From the NCBI GenBank assembly GCA_937893015.1, contig CALBJX010000062.1, positions 5,550 to 69,549 on the forward strand: a DNA stretch of 64,000 nucleotides. The letters run 5' to 3'. The position numbers and the translations under genes were made by a program. This stretch comes from an uncultured Verrucomicrobiales bacterium (GTDB lineage: Bacteria > Verrucomicrobiota > Verrucomicrobiia > Verrucomicrobiales > Akkermansiaceae). The notes under the pieces are model-generated. The model had not been told where the DNA came from. It did not search any database and was given only the letters and a program-made list of their open reading frames with translations. Below, piece after piece: positions 60,457 through 64,000 of this stretch (the stretch's first letter is position 1; each line of letters opens with the position of its first letter).

Positions 60457-62397
60457 ATGAAAAAGACACTTTTCCTGACTGCTGTTCTCTGCGGAAGCGT
60501 CATCGCTCCCGCTGTCGGAGATACCGTCGACGTGTTTGTTCCTCAATCCATCATCTGCGTGCAACAGGGGGAGACGGCCACGCTCACATCAACATTGACT
60601 GCAGGGACTGAGTCTTACAAAACCTGCACTGCTGTTGAAGGAACGGAAAGTACGGTGGGTGAGATTTTGACGCAGGAGCAGGCATATCATACATCTAACA
60701 ATAAGCGTTCCGCTATTGTGAAAGACGGACAGGGGGTGTTGGAGGTGACTGACAATCTTCAAATGCAAAACGCTCTTCTGGTGCGCGAAGGAACGATGAA
60801 AATCACTGATGCGACCATCAGAAATGCTCCCGTCGGTGTCGGCGGCAGTGGCAATAATCTCTCTGTCGGTGGTAGAAATGCCCATCTGATTTTGGACCAT
60901 GCTACCTATACAACGATTCGTGAGGATGGTACGGACCCCCTGTCAACGAGTTCTGTTTCCATCGGGTCTCTCGACGGAGATGCCACGGTTGATTTGCTCA
61001 ACAATTCAACGCTTCATACCAGACAGACTATCTTTTTAGGCGGGCATACCGCGTGGTTCCCTCCGTCGGATCCGAAGTGGGAAACCCGCCCCCACAAAGG
61101 CGGTAGCTATGCTTATGTGGATTCAGACCCGACGAATACGGCATCCGTCGGTGAGGGTAATGTGCGGTATAATGCGTTGACGGAATACGCAGGGTTTGAA
61201 AATGAATATCAGACAGCTCTCGGTACGCGTTTCAGTACTGTAATGGTTAATGTTAAGGATGGTTCTCTATTGGAATCCGGCTCCGGCTTCTACATCGAGA
61301 ATGCCACGCTCAATATCGATGCTGCGATCGTTAATACCGGGAAAAATACCAATGCCGACAATGTTTTCGTCGGCGGGGGAACCGGAACCCGAGCCGTCCT
61401 GAATATCACCCATGGAGGTGTCATGAACGTGTTGAATAATCAGCAGTTCAATGTGTCCTCCAGTTCCTCGCTCGTGGGCAATGACAGCAGGATTACCATT
61501 AGCGGAGATGGTTCTCAGCTCAATCTCGGGACCTACGCCCTTTTCGGCTATTTCAGCAAGGATGTCGACAGCACGTCTGCTGTTTTCCTTGAACGCGGAG
61601 GTGCGCTCAATGCAAAGTCTCTGTACCTCGGCAGCAGCTACGATGCTAACGGCAACCACTCCATCACATTGACGGAGGGCGGTTTGCTGAATGCAACGAA
61701 TTTTATCACGATGTTCTCCGGCAGCACGCTTACGGTAGATGCGGACTCTATCGTAACGTCTCCTCTGGTTCAGGTTGACGGAGGTGCTGTCATCGAGAAT
61801 AACGGAACCATCGAGGGCGAGATTGTCGTGTATAGTGGTGGGTGTCTCAAGGGTAGCGGCACCATGGGCGCGACAACACTCAAAAGCGGAGCCAATCTCA
61901 TCGTCGGCAATTCTCCCGGCAAGCAGACCTATACGGGTGATTTGATTGCCGCCGGTGTTGTGGATTTCTCCGTGGATGAACTGCTCTATCCGCAGCCGGC
62001 AACCGATGTGACTGCCGGCTGGGAATCCGGCTGTTACTCTGTTATCGATATGCAGAATCATGAGCTTCAACTCAATGGAAGTATCACCATCACCTTGAGT
62101 GCTACGGCTGCGGAACAGGTGGATGGAGTGGAGCATTTTGAACTCGTCTTTGCGCAGAATATCGGCAACTCTGATTATTATACGCAGGATGTGCTTACGT
62201 CGTTGACCGCAAAGACCTTCATTAATATTAATGGACAGTCGGGATATCTCGGTGAGTCGAAGCTCTACGATGCCCATTTTGAAATCAAGGGCAATAACCT
62301 TGTGTGGGTATACGGCGAAGTAACCCCCGAACCCGCCACGGCGACCCTCTCGCTGCTGGCTTTGGCAGGGCTGGCAATGCGCCGTCGTCGCCACTAA
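60457..62397 (+). CDS. PEP-CTERM surface repeat protein
   Basis: 646 residues from ATG 60457. Signal peptide MKKTLFLTAVLCGSVIAPAVG, passenger-like beta repeats with many Gly/Asn/Ser and short strands (ILDHATYTTIREDG, LNITHGGVMNVLNN, LYLGSSYDANGNHSITLTEG), and C-terminus VTPEPATATLSLLALAGLA then MRRRRH. Homologous in type to the giant proteins but smaller and without a visible enzyme domain. Its DNA is visibly more AT-rich (gaat/aatt/gatt words, codons ending A/T) than its neighbours, which may mean a different history or weaker codon selection. An upstream ATG at 60358 lies just after the promoter and would remove the signal peptide. Confidence 0.85.
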   Translation: MKKTLFLTAVLCGSVIAPAVGDTVDVFVPQSIICVQQGETATLTSTLTAGTESYKTCTAVEGTESTVGEILTQEQAYHTSNNKRSAIVKDGQGVLEVTDNLQMQNALLVREGTMKITDATIRNAPVGVGGSGNNLSVGGRNAHLILDHATYTTIREDGTDPLSTSSVSIGSLDGDATVDLLNNSTLHTRQTIFLGGHTAWFPPSDPKWETRPHKGGSYAYVDSDPTNTASVGEGNVRYNALTEYAGFENEYQTALGTRFSTVMVNVKDGSLLESGSGFYIENATLNIDAAIVNTGKNTNADNVFVGGGTGTRAVLNITHGGVMNVLNNQQFNVSSSSSLVGNDSRITISGDGSQLNLGTYALFGYFSKDVDSTSAVFLERGGALNAKSLYLGSSYDANGNHSITLTEGGLLNATNFITMFSGSTLTVDADSIVTSPLVQVDGGAVIENNGTIEGEIVVYSGGCLKGSGTMGATTLKSGANLIVGNSPGKQTYTGDLIAAGVVDFSVDELLYPQPATDVTAGWESGCYSVIDMQNHELQLNGSITITLSATAAEQVDGVEHFELVFAQNIGNSDYYTQDVLTSLTAKTFININGQSGYLGESKLYDAHFEIKGNNLVWVYGEVTPEPATATLSLLALAGLAMRRRRH

Positions 62398-62424
62398 GAT
62401 GCGAGGCAAGCTCAACATTCTTCG

Positions 62425-62456
62425 GCACCCGCTCATTTTAGGGCGGGTGTTTTTTT
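62425..62456 (+). terminator. Terminator after the PEP-CTERM gene
   Basis: CACCCGC (62426-62432) / GCGGGTG (62443-62449), loop TCATTTTAGG, then seven T. Confidence 0.9.
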
Positions 62457-62519
62457 CGCTAGGTATCAGTAAGCAGGAGAAACTCGCGAAAAAAAGTCAA
62501 CTTCGCCGTACTTTTTCCC

Positions 62520-62548
62520 TTGCGTTCACGGGGGCGAGATGATAGAAA
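62520..62548 (+). promoter_or_regulatory. Promoter of the ATP synthase operon
   Basis: TTGCGT (62520-62525), 17 bases, TAGAAA (62543-62548), 11 bases to ATG 62560. The upstream in-frame ATG at 62539 falls in the -10 region. Confidence 0.5.
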
Positions 62549-62559
62549 TAGAGAATCAC

Positions 62560-63420
62560 ATGAAAAGTTTTCTCAACAAGGCAATGTTGCTCGGTCTCAC
62601 GCTGATGAGCGGCGTGGCGTGCGCGTCGGAAGGCGCGGAGCATGCGGAAGGTCTTTCCTCGGATGCGCCCGTGCTGTGGGATATCCCCATTCCCTTCTGG
62701 GAGGGGCATTCGCTGCCCATCAGCAACTCGCTGGTGATGCTCACCTTGGCGGTGGTGCTGCTCATCGTGGTGATTCGTCTTGCCACCCGCAAGATGCAGC
62801 GCGTGCCCGGCGGCTTGCAGAATTTCATCGAATGGGTCTTCGAATCCCTTTACAACTTTGTGGAAGGGCTCGCGGGTAAGTATTTGGCTCGCAAGTATTT
62901 CTGGTACTTCGCCACCGTGTTCCTGCTCATCATGGTGAGCAACTATATGGGGCTCATCCCCGGTGTGGGCGAAGTGACCTTTGACGGCAAGCCCCTTTTC
63001 CGCGGCGCTAATGCCGACCTCAATGTGACGATTTTCCTCGGTTTCAGCTACGCGATTCTGTGGTTCATCTGGGTGATGCGCGAGCAGGGGCTCAAGCATT
63101 TCCTGCTGCACACCTTCGGGCCCAAGGGCGGGCTCACGGGCTTCCTGAAATACGCGCTGCTGCCGATTTTCTTCTTCGTCGGCATGATTGAGATTCTCTC
63201 CATCTGCGTGCGTCCCGTGGCTCTCGCCGCTCGTTTGTTCGGCAACATCTACGCGGGCGAGGCCATCCTCGAAAAGATGGGCAGCATCAGCTTCGCGGCC
63301 ATGCTGCCCTTCATGGGGCTGGAGATTATCGTCGGCTTCGTGCAGGCTCTCGTGTTCCTGATGCTCACCGCCATCTTCCTCAAGACGCAGGTCGGCGGGG
63401 ATGAAGAAGAGGAGCACTAA
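62560..63420 (+). CDS. atpB: F0F1 ATP synthase subunit a
   Basis: 286 residues. N-terminal signal-like segment MKSFLNKAMLLGLTLMSGVACA, then helices with the key arginine region ALAARLFGNIYAGE, SNYMGLIPGVGEVTF, and a final helix FVQALVFLMLTAIFLKTQ. Forms the proton half-channels next to the c-ring. The long periplasmic head with WDIPIPFWEGHSL is typical of the family in several lineages. ATG 62560 is favoured over 62539 by the promoter. First gene of an operon atpB-atpE-atpF. Confidence 0.95.
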   Translation: MKSFLNKAMLLGLTLMSGVACASEGAEHAEGLSSDAPVLWDIPIPFWEGHSLPISNSLVMLTLAVVLLIVVIRLATRKMQRVPGGLQNFIEWVFESLYNFVEGLAGKYLARKYFWYFATVFLLIMVSNYMGLIPGVGEVTFDGKPLFRGANADLNVTIFLGFSYAILWFIWVMREQGLKHFLLHTFGPKGGLTGFLKYALLPIFFFVGMIEILSICVRPVALAARLFGNIYAGEAILEKMGSISFAAMLPFMGLEIIVGFVQALVFLMLTAIFLKTQVGGDEEEEH

Positions 63421-63493
63421 GAAAGATTTCCTCTGTCTGTTCATGAAGCAAACCGTGAGGGCAGGGGTTCAATAACAACAATAAACACAATAA

Positions 63494-63712
<219 letters not shown>

Positions 63713-63727
63713 GTTCGCTCAGTTCAC

Positions 63728-63756
63728 GGCCGCGCTCCCCGAGCGGGAGTGCGGCC
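63728..63756 (+). other. Stem-loop between atpE and atpF
   Basis: GGCCGCGCTCCC (63728-63739) pairs with GGGAGTGCGGCC (63745-63756) with one G-T. There is no T-tract, so it is not a clear terminator; a processing or attenuation role that protects atpE mRNA is possible. Confidence 0.55.
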
Positions 63757-63825
63757 CGCCCCCTTTCCCCTGTCGTATCCGTCCGTCTCTTTTCACTCTC
63801 AACTTTTTAAACGAAACCATTATTT

Positions 63826-64000
63826 ATGTACACACCGTATCTCGCGTCCGATATGATGCAGCTCGTCGATAAGTTCGGCCTGCACACCGATGTCTTCATC
63901 GCGCACCTCATCGCCTTCACCATTCTGGCGGCGGCGGTGGCCAAGTTCGGCATCAAGCCCATCATGGCCCAGCTGGAGGAGCGCCGCAAGCGCATCGAGG
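63826..64000 (+). CDS. atpF: F0F1 ATP synthase subunit b, 3' end outside the window
   Basis: First 58 residues seen: MYTPYLASDMMQLVDKFGLH, one transmembrane helix (FIAHLIAFTILAAAVAKFGI), then PIMAQLEERRKRIE, the start of the long stalk helix. Position after atpE and this pattern identify subunit b, which joins the a subunit to F1 as peripheral stalk. The gene runs off the window. Confidence 0.93.
   Translation, partial: MYTPYLASDMMQLVDKFGLHTDVFIAHLIAFTILAAAVAKFGIKPIMAQLEERRKRIE

Noticed and set aside
62539..62559. ATG at 62539 as atpB start
   Set aside because: It lies within the predicted -10 region; ATG 62560 gives a proper signal-like N-terminus.

Overview
The window looks like a GC-rich stretch of a Verrucomicrobiota chromosome, most likely a member of or close relative of the Akkermansiaceae (inference). 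The reasons are very large passenger-repeat proteins ending in the PEP-CTERM-type tail PEPATATLSLLALAALA plus arginines, secreted glycosidases (GH29 fucosidase, GH20 hexosaminidase), the DapL route to diaminopimelate, several Sel1-repeat proteins, and Gram-negative envelope genes (kdsB, ExbB/ExbD-like). Gene order is dense and both strands are used. I see no rRNA, CRISPR array, prophage or insertion sequence; one tRNA-Ser(GGA) is present.

Layout. 1-5.2 kb: 3' part of a giant PEP-CTERM repeat protein. 5.2-11.7 kb: adk, a family-4-like uracil-DNA glycosylase, a Sel1 lipoprotein, argH, a thioredoxin-like protein, a GNAT acetyltransferase and an aspartate aminotransferase. 11.7-17.2 kb: an interrupted small membrane gene, an amidase, ruvB, a CysJ-like reductase, a Sel1 protein and a Cys/Pro/His-rich small secreted protein. 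17.2-24.3 kb: tandem-SNase protein, DUF3089 hydrolase, a secreted protein of unknown function, tmk, a YbjN-like protein, fabI and an EamA transporter. 24.4-33.3 kb: tRNA-Ser, a Sel1 protein, holA, a thioredoxin-like protein, an MscS channel, dapL, a PfkB kinase and ligA. 33.4-43.6 kb: a possible host-glycoprotein-degrading island with an IdeS-like (peptidase C66) secreted protease, a GH29 fucosidase and a 2,589-residue protein that joins an S6-type serine protease to passenger repeats and a PEP-CTERM tail. 43.6-52 kb: DUF486 protein, serS, a four-gene ExbB/ExbD-like cluster, a glycine-zipper lipoprotein, a dynamin-like GTPase and rarA. 51-57.4 kb: a thioredoxin-fold protein overlapping an FHA/transglutaminase-like/discoidin membrane protein, then ilvA and maf. 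57.4-64 kb: GH20, uppS, kdsB, a third PEP-CTERM protein and the start of the ATP synthase operon (atpB, atpE, atpF).

Two features recur across the window. First, I find almost no Shine-Dalgarno sequences, but many genes have a clean TTGnnn - 16/17 bp - TAnnnT promoter whose -10 box ends only 6-11 bases before the start codon; nine of these are exactly 6-7 bases, which predicts leaderless mRNAs and corrects several start codons. Second, gene junctions carry a modular repeat made of period-7 tandem units next to a hairpin, usually with a GGTCTGAC/GTCAGACC stem, often overlapping the stop codons of the flanking genes.
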